From positions 124,001 to 188,000 of the forward strand of contig NZ_PYGI01000003.1 of NCBI RefSeq assembly GCF_003014615.1: a stretch of 64,000 nucleotides of DNA, given 5' to 3'. Position 1 is the stretch's first letter; each line of letters opens with the position of its first letter. This DNA is from Marinobacterium halophilum. GTDB taxonomy: Bacteria; Pseudomonadota; Gammaproteobacteria; Pseudomonadales; Balneatricaceae. Below, in pieces: positions 44,982 to 54,058 of the stretch. The notes below the pieces were generated by a model, which worked only from the letters and a program-made list of their open reading frames with translations, had not been told where the DNA came from and made no database searches. The translations under genes were made by a program, and so were the position numbers.

Positions 44982-46229
44982 TCAGCTCGTGGCTGATACG
45001 TCCAGACGTGCCCGTTGTTGATTCAGCGCCAGGTCATTAGGTGGGTTTTCGATACAGCGCGTCCCGGCCGGGTCATAGATATAAGGCACGCAGCCGTTGC
45101 AGTAGGTGCAGCCGCTTTTGCTGATCAGCCCCTGCTGGAATTTGCGCACCAGCTCCGGGTCATGCAGCAGCGGACGCGCCATGACTACCGCCTCAAAGCC
45201 TTCAGCCATCGCCTGCCCTACATCGGCCATCGAGCTGGCACCGCCCAGATAGCCCAGCGGGATATCCAGTTCGGCACGAATACGGCGAGAGTAATCGAGG
45301 AAATACATTGGCCGGAATTTGACCTTGGGCACGCCCTTTTGCGACAGCTTGATCATCGCCAAGGTCAGCTTTTGGCCAGCCAGCACCTTGCTCATCTCCT
45401 CCATATTCATGTTGCTGCCGAACATGAACCAGCCGGATTCAATGTTGCGCCCGCCCGATAGGATCAACATATCGGCACCCGCCTCCTGCAGCGCACGACC
45501 GGTAACGATGCCATCCTCTACCGTAGAACCCTTGCGCACGCCATCGGCCACATTGATCTTGGCCAGTACGGCGATATCGGTACCGACCGCCCGCTTCACC
45601 GCTTTGAGCACCTGCGCCGGAAAACGCACCCGGTTTTCGGCACTGCCGCCGTATTCATCCTTGCGCTTGTTGGACAGCGGCGAGATGAACTGGTTAAGCA
45701 GATAACCGTGGCCCATGTGCAACTCCACCGCATCAAAACCAGCCTCGCGGCACAGCTCGGCGGCGCGGACAAAATCACAGACGACTTCGGCCATATCGCT
45801 CTCGTTCATCGCCCGTTGCAGGAAGTTGCCGCACAATAGTCCTGCTTTATTGATGCCGCCGGAGGCGCTGATGGTACGGCCCTTGACCTTGATTGAGGTG
45901 ATAAACGAGCCACCATGAGTCAACTGCATGGAGATCTTGCCACCTTCGGCATGGACGGCATCGGTCAACACTTTCAGATCAGGCACGATCTCGGGGCGCA
46001 GCCAGATCTGGTTGGGCAGAGTACGCCCACGCTCGGACACGGCACCATAGGCCACCGTGGTCAGCGCCACACCACCCCGCGCCATGTCGCGGTGGTGTTT
46101 GACCAGCGCCCGTGTCGGCACACCGTCGAGGCTCATCGCCTCGTTGGCACCTGCCCGGATAAACCGGTTACGCAGCGTGATCGGGCCCAGCTTCAGTGTA
46201 CTGAAAGGGTTAGCGGTATAAGTAGGCAT
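44982..46229 (-). CDS. Old Yellow Enzyme-like NADH:flavin oxidoreductase with cysteine cluster
   Basis: 415 residues from ATG 46229 (GAGAGGA site upstream; 14 earlier codons unsupported). TIM-barrel FMN enzyme: LGPITLRNRFIRAGA at the start, the active-site pair in VELHMGHGYLLNQFISP (H-x2-H), and KRKDEYGGSAENRVRF. Near the C-terminus CTYCNGCVPYIYDPAGTRC gives a C-x2-C-x2-C-x11-C set. This recalls the 4Fe-4S motif of 2,4-dienoyl-CoA reductases, but the FAD/NAD domain that normally follows is absent. It may reduce an enone or dienoyl-CoA, possibly in a polycyclic substrate. Confidence 0.85.
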   Translation of the reverse strand: MPTYTANPFSTLKLGPITLRNRFIRAGANEAMSLDGVPTRALVKHHRDMARGGVALTTVAYGAVSERGRTLPNQIWLRPEIVPDLKVLTDAVHAEGGKISMQLTHGGSFITSIKVKGRTISASGGINKAGLLCGNFLQRAMNESDMAEVVCDFVRAAELCREAGFDAVELHMGHGYLLNQFISPLSNKRKDEYGGSAENRVRFPAQVLKAVKRAVGTDIAVLAKINVADGVRKGSTVEDGIVTGRALQEAGADMLILSGGRNIESGWFMFGSNMNMEEMSKVLAGQKLTLAMIKLSQKGVPKVKFRPMYFLDYSRRIRAELDIPLGYLGGASSMADVGQAMAEGFEAVVMARPLLHDPELVRKFQQGLISKSGCTYCNGCVPYIYDPAGTRCIENPPNDLALNQQRARLDVSATS

Positions 46230-46274
46230 CTGTATTCCTCTCGGGATAGTCGGCCGCCAGCGCGGCCGCATCAG

Positions 46275-47471
46275 TCAGCTCGGCCGGGGCTCACGCGGCA
46301 TTTCCAGCCCGCGCTCGGCAATGATATTACGCTGGATCTGGTTACTGCCGCCGTAGATCGTATCGGAACGCACGTACAGAAACAGCGCCTGCAACCGCGT
46401 CAACTCGTAAGGAGCTGCAGCCAGTAACTGGCCCTGCTGGCCGCAAACATCGATGGCCAACTCACCCAGACTGCGGTGCCAGGTTGCCCAGAACAGTTTG
46501 TAGATCAGCCCCTCTCGTTGCAGGCTGCCGTCGCTGCCGCTCTGGCCGGACAGCACGCGCAGGCTGTTGTAGCGCATGATTTTCAGCTCGGCATGGGCCT
46601 GAGCGATGCGCTGACGAATCATCGGCTCGCGGTCTTTGCCATTTGCCTTGGCAGTACGAATCACTTCATCCAGCTCGTTCTGGAACTGCATCTGCTGGCC
46701 CAACGTGGATACGCCGCGCTCAAAACCGAGCAACCCCATGGCTACCTTCCAACCGTCGCCCGGCGCGCCAACGATATCACCGGCATCACACACGGCATCA
46801 TCGAAAAACACTTCATTGAACTCGGACGTACCGGTGATCTGCTGAATCGGCCGCACCTCTATGCCCGGCTGCTCCATTTTCATCAGAAAGAACCCCAACC
46901 CCTTGTGACCAACGGATTCAGGATCGGTACGGGCGATGACAAAGCAGTAGTCGGACTCGTGCGCCAGCGAGGTCCACACTTTCTGGCCGTTGATGACCCA
47001 CTGGTTGCGTTCGGAATCAAAGCGGGCCTTGGTCTTCACATTGGCCAAGTCGGAACCGGCACCCGGTTCAGAATAACCCTGACACCAGAGCTCTGTGCCC
47101 GCCAGGATACCCGGCAGGTACCTGGCCTGCTGTTCCGGCGTGCCAAAGGCGATGATGGTCGGCCCGGCAAGCCCTTCACCAATATGGCCCACACGTCCCG
47201 GTGCCCCGGCACGGGCGTACTCTTCAAAAAAGATCACCTGCTGTTCGATGGAACAGCCTCGGCCACCGTGCGCGGCAGGCCAACCCACACAGGTCCAGCC
47301 GCCTTCAGCCAGCCGCTGCTCCCAGCGCAAACGCTCTGCCGGAAAGCTGTGTTCGTCACCAGGACCACCGCGGAATTTGAGCTGGGCGAATTCGCCGCTC
47401 AGGTTGGTGTCCAGCCAGTCGGCCACTTCGCGGCGAAAGCGTTCATCTTCGACACTGAAGCTCAGTTTCAT
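46275..47471 (-). CDS. Acyl-CoA dehydrogenase, alpha-type (pair 3)
   Basis: 398 residues: GYSEPGAGSDLANVKTKA near residue 130, VINGQKVWTSLAHESDYCFV near 160, and IYGGSNQIQRNIIAERGLEMPREP at the end. All FAD-binding elements are intact. Overlaps its beta partner by four bases at 47468-47471, so the two are translationally coupled. Together they make the third alpha/beta ACAD pair of the region. Confidence 0.87.
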   Translation of the reverse strand: MKLSFSVEDERFRREVADWLDTNLSGEFAQLKFRGGPGDEHSFPAERLRWEQRLAEGGWTCVGWPAAHGGRGCSIEQQVIFFEEYARAGAPGRVGHIGEGLAGPTIIAFGTPEQQARYLPGILAGTELWCQGYSEPGAGSDLANVKTKARFDSERNQWVINGQKVWTSLAHESDYCFVIARTDPESVGHKGLGFFLMKMEQPGIEVRPIQQITGTSEFNEVFFDDAVCDAGDIVGAPGDGWKVAMGLLGFERGVSTLGQQMQFQNELDEVIRTAKANGKDREPMIRQRIAQAHAELKIMRYNSLRVLSGQSGSDGSLQREGLIYKLFWATWHRSLGELAIDVCGQQGQLLAAAPYELTRLQALFLYVRSDTIYGGSNQIQRNIIAERGLEMPREPRPS

Positions 47472-48649
47472 GCGACATCTCCTGCAGTAGGCTTTTCCTG
47501 GTCCAGCAAGAGCGCGGCAAGGGCTTCACGATGCTCACTGGCGCTGCCCAGCATCAACTCACTGGATTTGGCACGTTTGAAATAAAGATGGACGTCGTAT
47601 TCCCACGTAAACCCGACACCGCCATGCATCTGCAACGCCTCACCGGCATTGCGGAGACAGGCATCCGAACAGTAGGATTTGGCAATCGCCACCGCTTCAG
47701 GCAGCTCAGCCGCCAGCGTACCACCGCGCCAGGCTTCATCGGCAATACAGGCGGCGTAGTAACAGGCCGAACGCGACACTTCGGTGCGCAGCATCATATC
47801 CGCGGCCTTGTGCTTGATCGCCTGAAAACCTGCCACTGGACGGCCAAACTGCTCGCGCTCTTTGGTGTAGGCCACCGCAAGATCCTGTACCTGCTGCGCC
47901 GCCCCCATCTGTTCAGCCGCCAGCGCGACGGTTGCCAGCTGCAACACCTGCTCCAGCACGGCACCGCTGTGCCCGGCTTCACCCAGACAAGCATTGGCGG
48001 GCAGCTGCAGCGTATCAACACGAACGGTACCCAAGTGGCGGGTCTGGTCCAGCGTTGGCGTCCAGTGCCGTTCGATTCCGGCCGTCGCGGCATCAACCAC
48101 AAACAGGCTGATGCCGTCACGACCGGACGAACCCTCTCGACGCGCCGCCAGCACCAGCATATCGGCACTGTGACCATCAACCACCAGCTGATAATCACCG
48201 GTGAGGCAATAGCCGTCATCGGTCTCGATAAAACGGGCCGTCACCGCATCACAGCCTGGCTGTTCATGGCCGATCCAGGCCAGTGCCGCTGTTTCACCTG
48301 CCAGAACACGCTCAAGCCAAGGCGTCACCTGTGCTTCGGACCCAGCCAGTTGTAGCGCCGGTAACGCCTGACACACCGTCGAAAAATAGGGTGCGCAGAC
48401 CAGATAACGCCCCATCTGCTCCATTACCGACACCAGTTCGACATAGCCCAGCCCCATGCCACCCAAGGCCTCGGGCAGCGTTATCGCATGCAGGTAAAGG
48501 TCATTGCAGATCTGTTGCCAGAGTTGAGGGCTATAGCCGGTTTCAGTGACCATCGCTTCGCGCACGGCGGCAGAAGTGGAACAGTCGGCAAAGAAGCTCT
48601 CCGCGGTATCGCGGATCATCTGTTGTTCTTCAGTAAAGCGGAACTCCAT
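47468..48649 (-). CDS. Acyl-CoA dehydrogenase, beta-type (pair 3)
   Basis: 393 residues from ATG 48649; 17 extra upstream codons reach into the terminator region and are unlikely. C-terminal ACAD elements REQFGRPVAGFQAIKHKAADMM near residue 270 and LQMHGGVGFTWEYDVHLYFKRAKSS near 345. The SEP.AGSDL motif is replaced by WIGHEQPGCDAVT, the partner-type pattern. Closest in style to the subunit at 34917. Confidence 0.85.
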   Translation of the reverse strand: MEFRFTEEQQMIRDTAESFFADCSTSAAVREAMVTETGYSPQLWQQICNDLYLHAITLPEALGGMGLGYVELVSVMEQMGRYLVCAPYFSTVCQALPALQLAGSEAQVTPWLERVLAGETAALAWIGHEQPGCDAVTARFIETDDGYCLTGDYQLVVDGHSADMLVLAARREGSSGRDGISLFVVDAATAGIERHWTPTLDQTRHLGTVRVDTLQLPANACLGEAGHSGAVLEQVLQLATVALAAEQMGAAQQVQDLAVAYTKEREQFGRPVAGFQAIKHKAADMMLRTEVSRSACYYAACIADEAWRGGTLAAELPEAVAIAKSYCSDACLRNAGEALQMHGGVGFTWEYDVHLYFKRAKSSELMLGSASEHREALAALLLDQEKPTAGDVA

Positions 48650-48681
48650 AGTGTGTCGCTCCGAAATTCGGTGAGTAGGAA

Positions 48682-48703
48682 CGGGTGCCCGTTCAGGCAC
48701 CCG
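48682..48703 (-). terminator. Probable terminator of the DUF1302-DUF1329 genes
   Basis: Eight-base perfect stem CGGGTGCC / GGCACCCG with a six-base loop, 13 bases beyond the DUF1329 stop on the minus strand. Only a weak T run (TTCCT) follows, so it may act as an attenuator between this operon and the downstream ACAD pair. Confidence 0.55.
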
Positions 48704-48715
48704 TCGGGGGAGGTA

Positions 48716-50095
48716 TTACAAACCTGCGCGGCGTGCTGCCTGCGGGCCAAAGTCACGGTCGTTCAGCTCACCCGTGTTCAGGGTGTAACCCTTGGGCTGC
48801 TCGTTGACCAGGTTGAAGGCCAGATAGCTGGAGGCCTGAAGGTCGTGGTAGAAACCCACGCCCGCCTGCCAGGTCTGGGCTTCATAGGCGTAGAAGTAGT
48901 TCACCATCGAGGTGCGCCACAGACCGCCACGGGCATCGTAGTTGTCCGCCATCACCATGAACCAGGTATCGGCGTCGATATACATGTGACGCTTGCCGTA
49001 GATATGGCGGTAGTCATCCTTGAGGTTGGCTTCCAAGACCCATACCCGCTGCAGCTCGTAACGCATGTGCTCCGGGTTGGCGTGTCCCGGGATCAACAGA
49101 TCGTCGTAGCTGATGTCCTTGGAATGCAGACGGTAGGCGTTGTACGGAATGTACATCTCCTGCTGGCCGACAATCTTCCAGTCATAACGCTTGGGTGAAC
49201 CGTTGAAGATACGTACCTCGTCCACGGTGATGGAACCACCGGTGCCCGGGAACGACATGTCGAAACCGTATTCCGGTGACTGACGCACACGGCGGGTGCC
49301 CGGGTCATAGCGCCAGCTCTGACGCGGTTCGGTCGTGTGATTCCAGAACTCCATGCCGGTGTTGATCTCGCCACGGTCACGCTCCGGCAGCAGGGTTTCG
49401 TTCAGATAGAACGAAGACCGGCCTTCAGTCGGACCACTGGTGCCGGTTTTCAGGTGCTGTGCCAGGTTGCGGGATTTAACCCGTCCCCAGTTGATGTTGC
49501 CGTTATCCAGCACGTAGGCGTTATCGGAGATCAGCTCCTCGGTCCACGGGCGGTAAGTGAAGATGGACGAAGTCCACAGCAGCTCCAGGCCGGTTTTCGG
49601 GAACGGGAACAGAATACCGCCAGTAGTGGCTTCAACGCCTTCACCGTTATCAACCAGCTGGGCCGTCTCCGCATTTTTGCGGGTCACGTCACAGACACTG
49701 TCCGGGAAACGGAAGTCGCGGTGTGATTCATAGATCGGCATCTGGAAGGTGTCCGGGTATTTCTCGAACAGTGCCTTCTGACCCGCCGACAGTTTGTCGG
49801 CATGCTGATCCATGTTCTGTGCCGTGATCACGAACTTCGGCGTTTCTGCCGGGTACGGATCAACCGGATGGTTACCCGTGCCTTCGAAGTTGATGTGATC
49901 AGGTACACCCTGCCACTTGCCGCTCCACTCGGGAATGGTGCCCTCTGCGTTACCGGCCTTGAGTGCGCCGACACAGGTGCGGCTGTTGCCCAGCTCAGCC
50001 AGTTCTTCGGCGGTGGCTGCCGCATATGCGGTACCGCTCAGCAGCGCTGTCTGCAACGCAATGCTGGCGGCCAACATTGAATACTTCATTTTCAT
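48716..50095 (-). CDS. DUF1329 family exported protein
   Basis: 459 residues with a signal peptide (MLAASIALQTALLSGTAYAAA). The family is recognisable from ELAELGNSRTCVGALKAGNAEGTIPEWSG near residue 33 and RRYDPGTRRVRQSP with VDEVRIFNGSPKRYDWK further on. DUF1329 proteins have a LolB-like beta fold, are periplasmic or outer-membrane associated, and accompany DUF1302 proteins in hydrophobic-substrate catabolic clusters. Function is unproven; carriage of a lipophilic ligand is inference. Starts 18 bases after the DUF1302 gene. Confidence 0.88.
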   Translation of the reverse strand: MKMKYSMLAASIALQTALLSGTAYAAATAEELAELGNSRTCVGALKAGNAEGTIPEWSGKWQGVPDHINFEGTGNHPVDPYPAETPKFVITAQNMDQHADKLSAGQKALFEKYPDTFQMPIYESHRDFRFPDSVCDVTRKNAETAQLVDNGEGVEATTGGILFPFPKTGLELLWTSSIFTYRPWTEELISDNAYVLDNGNINWGRVKSRNLAQHLKTGTSGPTEGRSSFYLNETLLPERDRGEINTGMEFWNHTTEPRQSWRYDPGTRRVRQSPEYGFDMSFPGTGGSITVDEVRIFNGSPKRYDWKIVGQQEMYIPYNAYRLHSKDISYDDLLIPGHANPEHMRYELQRVWVLEANLKDDYRHIYGKRHMYIDADTWFMVMADNYDARGGLWRTSMVNYFYAYEAQTWQAGVGFYHDLQASSYLAFNLVNEQPKGYTLNTGELNDRDFGPQAARRAGL

Positions 50096-50113
50096 TTCAA
50101 CATCCCTGCAAAA

Positions 50114-51748
50114 TTAGAAAGTGTATTTGGCGCTAAGCGAGACATAATCGCGGTCGGCCATCATCCGGCCCTTGTCCAGATTGGCTGAACTGAGGAAGTT
50201 CACATAGGTCAGACCGACCTGCATGTTGCCCAGATACTTGAAGTCAGCGCCAAGGGTCAGGCGCTTTTCGTCACGCCCCAGGCCAGCGCCGGAATAACCG
50301 CTGCCATCGATGTTCTGGGTCCAGATCGCTTTGGTGGTCAGATCCCAGCCACTGAACAGGTTCGGGTAATCCATGAACACGGCTGCCGCCAACACGGCGT
50401 TGTCGCGAGTCTGGCCGTCGTATATGTAGGTATCAGAGCTGGAGCTGCTACCGCCTGAGGTGACCGTCAACGTATCCACGTCATGAATACGCTGATGAAC
50501 CACTTCCGCCATCACTGTGGTCTGATGCGCCAGCGCGCTCGGGCCAATGATGTAGACGCCGTTCAAGTTGGTCTGCAAATAGCTGCCACGGGTGGGAGAG
50601 CCGTTTTCCAGATAGACCGGCGCACCATCGCGGTAACTGATATCACCACCGACTTGGACATCACCGACCTTGGAGCTGATGCTCATACCGGTCAGCTTGA
50701 TATCGTCAAAGTACGCCAACTGGTAACAGCCGTTGCCGCCGACACTCGCCGAACAACCATTGAACCCGCTGAACGAGGAGTAACGGGTATCACCGGTGAA
50801 ATCGGTCAGCAAGGCACCAACGCGATCATGATAGCGGTAATGGAACAGACCAATCTCGGTGCTGTCACCCATCAGATAACGCGCACCCACACCCCACTGG
50901 CCGCTATCTTCCGGCTCGATCTCACCGGCATAGTTGATGACGTTAGCCGCCGGAAGGCTGCCAATCGGCCCGGCCCCAAAACGGATAAACTGAGCACCCG
51001 GCCCAAAGGTATCACTGCCGAAGAAGTCACCCACCGGATTCAGACGGGTCTTTTCCCAGTCATACTGGTAGAAGCCGGTCAGCGTCAGGTTATCGGTCAG
51101 GGTCAGGCTGGCGGAGAGCTGTCCGACCGGCAGATAGCCTTCTTTCGCTTCTGTACCCGGCACGTTGAACACGGCGGCATCCACCGGCAACTGACCCTGG
51201 CTGATATTGGGGAAGAACAGACTCTCGCCCCAGGCAACGATATGACGACCGGCTTTCACTGACAGGTAGTTGTCATCACCAATCACGAAGTTGCCGTAGA
51301 CGAACGCATCCAGCAGACGCGGGTCATAGCCGCTCATCTCGCGGGTCTTGTCGGTAAACTGGTTGACGGCACCGACCTTGTTGATCGTGCCCACCGAATC
51401 GTTGTCATTGCTGCTGCGGTAGACGTCATCGTAAAACACGCTGCCGCGCAGCAACGCGCCGACGTTGTCGTGGCGGATACGAATCTCGCCCAGTGCGTTA
51501 ACGCGGTTATTGATCAGGCTGCCCTGATCAAAGTTGCGCGTTGCATCATCATTGTTGACGTCATTCAGGTAAACATTCGACGGCGATGCGGTCCGTGCCG
51601 AGGCCGTATACGACAATGTCAGTGAGGTATCGACTGTGGTCTCATCACCGATACGGATGGTTTCAAACGCGTTTGCCTGGCTAACCGCCAATGCCAGGGT
51701 AAGCGGCAGAAACCCCTTTCTTCCTATAGGAGTAAGTGAGGATGTCAT
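50114..51748 (-). CDS. DUF1302 family outer-membrane protein
   Basis: 544 residues from ATG 51748, with a GGAGGG site five bases upstream. Signal peptide GFLPLTLALAVSQANA, mature part full of alternating beta strands (DTSLTLSYTASAR, LLRGSVFYDDVYR, YLSVKAGRHIVAWGESLFFPN) and ending in LSAKYTF, an outer-membrane barrel terminus with C-terminal Phe. DUF1302 proteins are thought to act as outer-membrane channels or receptors for hydrophobic compounds. Paired with DUF1329. Confidence 0.88.
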   Translation of the reverse strand: MTSSLTPIGRKGFLPLTLALAVSQANAFETIRIGDETTVDTSLTLSYTASARTASPSNVYLNDVNNDDATRNFDQGSLINNRVNALGEIRIRHDNVGALLRGSVFYDDVYRSSNDNDSVGTINKVGAVNQFTDKTREMSGYDPRLLDAFVYGNFVIGDDNYLSVKAGRHIVAWGESLFFPNISQGQLPVDAAVFNVPGTEAKEGYLPVGQLSASLTLTDNLTLTGFYQYDWEKTRLNPVGDFFGSDTFGPGAQFIRFGAGPIGSLPAANVINYAGEIEPEDSGQWGVGARYLMGDSTEIGLFHYRYHDRVGALLTDFTGDTRYSSFSGFNGCSASVGGNGCYQLAYFDDIKLTGMSISSKVGDVQVGGDISYRDGAPVYLENGSPTRGSYLQTNLNGVYIIGPSALAHQTTVMAEVVHQRIHDVDTLTVTSGGSSSSSDTYIYDGQTRDNAVLAAAVFMDYPNLFSGWDLTTKAIWTQNIDGSGYSGAGLGRDEKRLTLGADFKYLGNMQVGLTYVNFLSSANLDKGRMMADRDYVSLSAKYTF

Positions 51749-51891
51749 TCGTGCCCTCCAATGAGCATGATTATTATTTTTTCCTGTGGCCGCAGCTGCG
51801 ACCACCTGACATGCTCGTTTAGCCGTCCCCTATGCCTCATCGTTCATCCAGACTAGAACCTCGACGGGGAACGACACCGAACTGCGACAGA

Positions 51892-52722
51892 TCAATCAAC
51901 CGGCTGAATGCCCTGCTCACGTGCAAACGGCTGAGCATGGACGGTACGGTACTGGAAGCCATTCGCTTCGGGCGAGGTCGCCAGCCACAACAGCACCGCA
52001 GCGGGCAGCTCCGGCTCGGCAATGCCCTTGCCCAGCGCAGTCACGCCACGATCACCAATGGTGGCACGCAGGGTTTCGGTATTGACCACCCCCGGATTGA
52101 CGGTAAAGGCGCGAATGCCCTGGTGGCCGTGTTCGCGGGCGATGATGCCACTGAGCCGCGACACTGCCGCTTTGCCAGCGCCATAGGCATAACCCCAGCC
52201 GCCTGCATTGGCAGGGACCGGCGGATCAGATTCGCCCGCACCCGAGGTAATATTGATGATGCAGCCCTGCTCTCGCGCCAGCATGCCGGGCAGGATACCT
52301 TGCGTAATCTGCACCGGTGCCAGGATATAGCCACGGGTCATACGTTCGAGTGTCGCGGGCTGTAGCTCAAGGAAAGAGGTGTTCAGGTCGGCACCCTGAT
52401 AGATCGCGTTGTTGATCAACACATCAACATGACCGAAATGGCCGAGCACAACGTCGACCGCTTGCTGCACGGACGCTGCATCCAGCAAGTCCATGGGAAC
52501 AACCTTGACCTCAACGCCATACTGCCGAGCCAATTCGGCGGTGGCATTGAGACTGCCGGCCAACGGGGTACCGGTAGCGGTTGTTATGCTGTGTGCGTGG
52601 GTGTCACCCTCATCAAGGGTGCGGGCACTGAGTGCCAGATCGAAACCGGCACGGGCAAAAGCGATGGCGGTGGCGCGGCCGATGCCACGACTGGCACCGG
52701 TAATGAATGCAACCTGTCCCAT
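51892..52722 (-). CDS. Short-chain dehydrogenase/reductase, larger type
   Basis: 276 residues: FITGASRGIGRA near residue 6, INNAIYQGADLN near 105, ITSGAGE, and YAYGAGKAA near 175 as the YxxxK. Slightly longer than the other SDRs because of an insertion before the catalytic tyrosine (SDPPVPANAGGWGYAYG). Strong GAGGAG site. Lies between the LuxR-type regulator and DUF1302 on the same strand; substrate unknown. Confidence 0.85.
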   Translation of the reverse strand: MGQVAFITGASRGIGRATAIAFARAGFDLALSARTLDEGDTHAHSITTATGTPLAGSLNATAELARQYGVEVKVVPMDLLDAASVQQAVDVVLGHFGHVDVLINNAIYQGADLNTSFLELQPATLERMTRGYILAPVQITQGILPGMLAREQGCIINITSGAGESDPPVPANAGGWGYAYGAGKAAVSRLSGIIAREHGHQGIRAFTVNPGVVNTETLRATIGDRGVTALGKGIAEPELPAAVLLWLATSPEANGFQYRTVHAQPFAREQGIQPVD

Positions 52723-52800
52723 GATAACTGCTCCTCTGTTTTCATCCAGAGTGCTACAGTCGGGACAGGCTCACATACCCCAAGGGGACGAGGAGGATAA

Positions 52801-53958
52801 TCAGGGTTCCTGATCACCTTGCCCCAGGGCGGCCACACTATTGAGGAAAATACGGACCAGTTCGGTCTGGCGACGCACGCCGGTTTTGGAGAAGATCGCA
52901 CGCAGATGTGCACGGGCCGTGTTGCGGCGAATATTCAAGGCTTCTGCCGCCTCTTCCAGCGACAGGCCATTGGCCAGCTGGATCGACAGCGCCGTTTCGG
53001 CCGGGGTCAAGCCAAACAGCTTCTTCGCCACTTCGTTACTGGCCTGGGATTTACCGACCGCATCGCGGATATACACCACGGCAGCAGGCTGGCCCTTGCC
53101 TGCAGCCCAGGTGGTCGATGGAATCGCTTCAATCACGACCCCCAGACTGACCTCACCGGAAGGCCGGGTAACCGACATCGCTTCAGGCAATACCTGCTGC
53201 CCTTCACTGCGTTTACCCGCAAAGGCATCCTTGATCAGACGGCGCAGTTCACGGTTATCGCTGGGGTAACTGGCTTCCAGGCGGCCACCAACAATCTTCA
53301 GACCATCACCGGATTCCAGAATCTCCTTGGCGAATACGTTTTCTTCCAGTACCTGCCCGCTTTCATCGATCAACACCGTCGCGATCGAGAGCCGACTGAT
53401 CGCTTTGGAATACAACGACCCCAATGTCTGGCTGCGGTCGAGCAGGTTACGAATATTGAGTGAACGGCGGATATGCGGCAACAGGAAGCGGCACAGCTCC
53501 TTGTCGTCTTCGTTAAAACCGGGCGATCCTTCCGGGCGAGTAATGCGAAAGCGCAATGAGCCGGAATCTGGCGTGGAGATGTCCACGGCCATGACATGAT
53601 ACACATCGTTACAGGCACACCAGTGGATGCGGTAGGGGCTGTTGCGCCACTCCTCTTCATTCATCAGGTCGTCAACGGTAAACACTTTATCCGGCCCTTG
53701 GTTGACGAACGGGGTCAGGTTGTAACGATAAGGAAAGTAGACCACCTTGCCCGAGTCTTCCAAGTCACCTACAGACACCATCAGACCAAGGTCATCTTCG
53801 TCCTGGGTGTCGGGCATTTTCAGAATCAGGGTAGCGTAGTTGGCGGAGAACAATGCCTTCAACTGCTCGAGCGCATCCGCCCAGCACGCATTGTCCAGTG
53901 ATGCTTCATAAAACGAGGACAGCAAGCTATTCAGCTGCACGACGTCCAAACGATTCAT
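52801..53958 (-). CDS. LuxR-family HTH transcriptional regulator
   Basis: 385 residues. C-terminal LuxR-type helix-turn-helix from about 310: LTPAETALSIQLANGLSLEEAAEALNIRRNTARAHLRAIFSKTGVRRQTELVRI. The first 300 residues look like a PAS/GAF-type sensor (SLYSKAISRLSIATVLIDESGQVLEENVFAKEIL is PAS-like). No receiver domain, so it probably senses a small ligand directly, a good candidate regulator of the surrounding catabolic operons. It lies between the EtfBA operon and an SDR, on the same strand. Confidence 0.88.
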   Translation of the reverse strand: MNRLDVVQLNSLLSSFYEASLDNACWADALEQLKALFSANYATLILKMPDTQDEDDLGLMVSVGDLEDSGKVVYFPYRYNLTPFVNQGPDKVFTVDDLMNEEEWRNSPYRIHWCACNDVYHVMAVDISTPDSGSLRFRITRPEGSPGFNEDDKELCRFLLPHIRRSLNIRNLLDRSQTLGSLYSKAISRLSIATVLIDESGQVLEENVFAKEILESGDGLKIVGGRLEASYPSDNRELRRLIKDAFAGKRSEGQQVLPEAMSVTRPSGEVSLGVVIEAIPSTTWAAGKGQPAAVVYIRDAVGKSQASNEVAKKLFGLTPAETALSIQLANGLSLEEAAEALNIRRNTARAHLRAIFSKTGVRRQTELVRIFLNSVAALGQGDQEP

Positions 53959-53998
53959 AATGTATATACCCCTGTTATTGTTGTGTAAGGGTCTGTCA

Positions 53999-54040
53999 GG
54001 CCCGCGCCTGTTATATTCTGCACTGAATGGGTCGCGGGCC
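53999..54040. promoter_or_regulatory. Inverted repeat between etfA and the regulator
   Basis: Perfect 8-base arms GGCCCGCG / CGCGGGCC spaced by 26 bases, located between the etfA stop and the start of the LuxR-type gene. No T run follows on either strand. It could be an operator or a weak terminator. Confidence 0.4.
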
Positions 54041-54058
54041 GTCTGTGTCGGCTGATGC

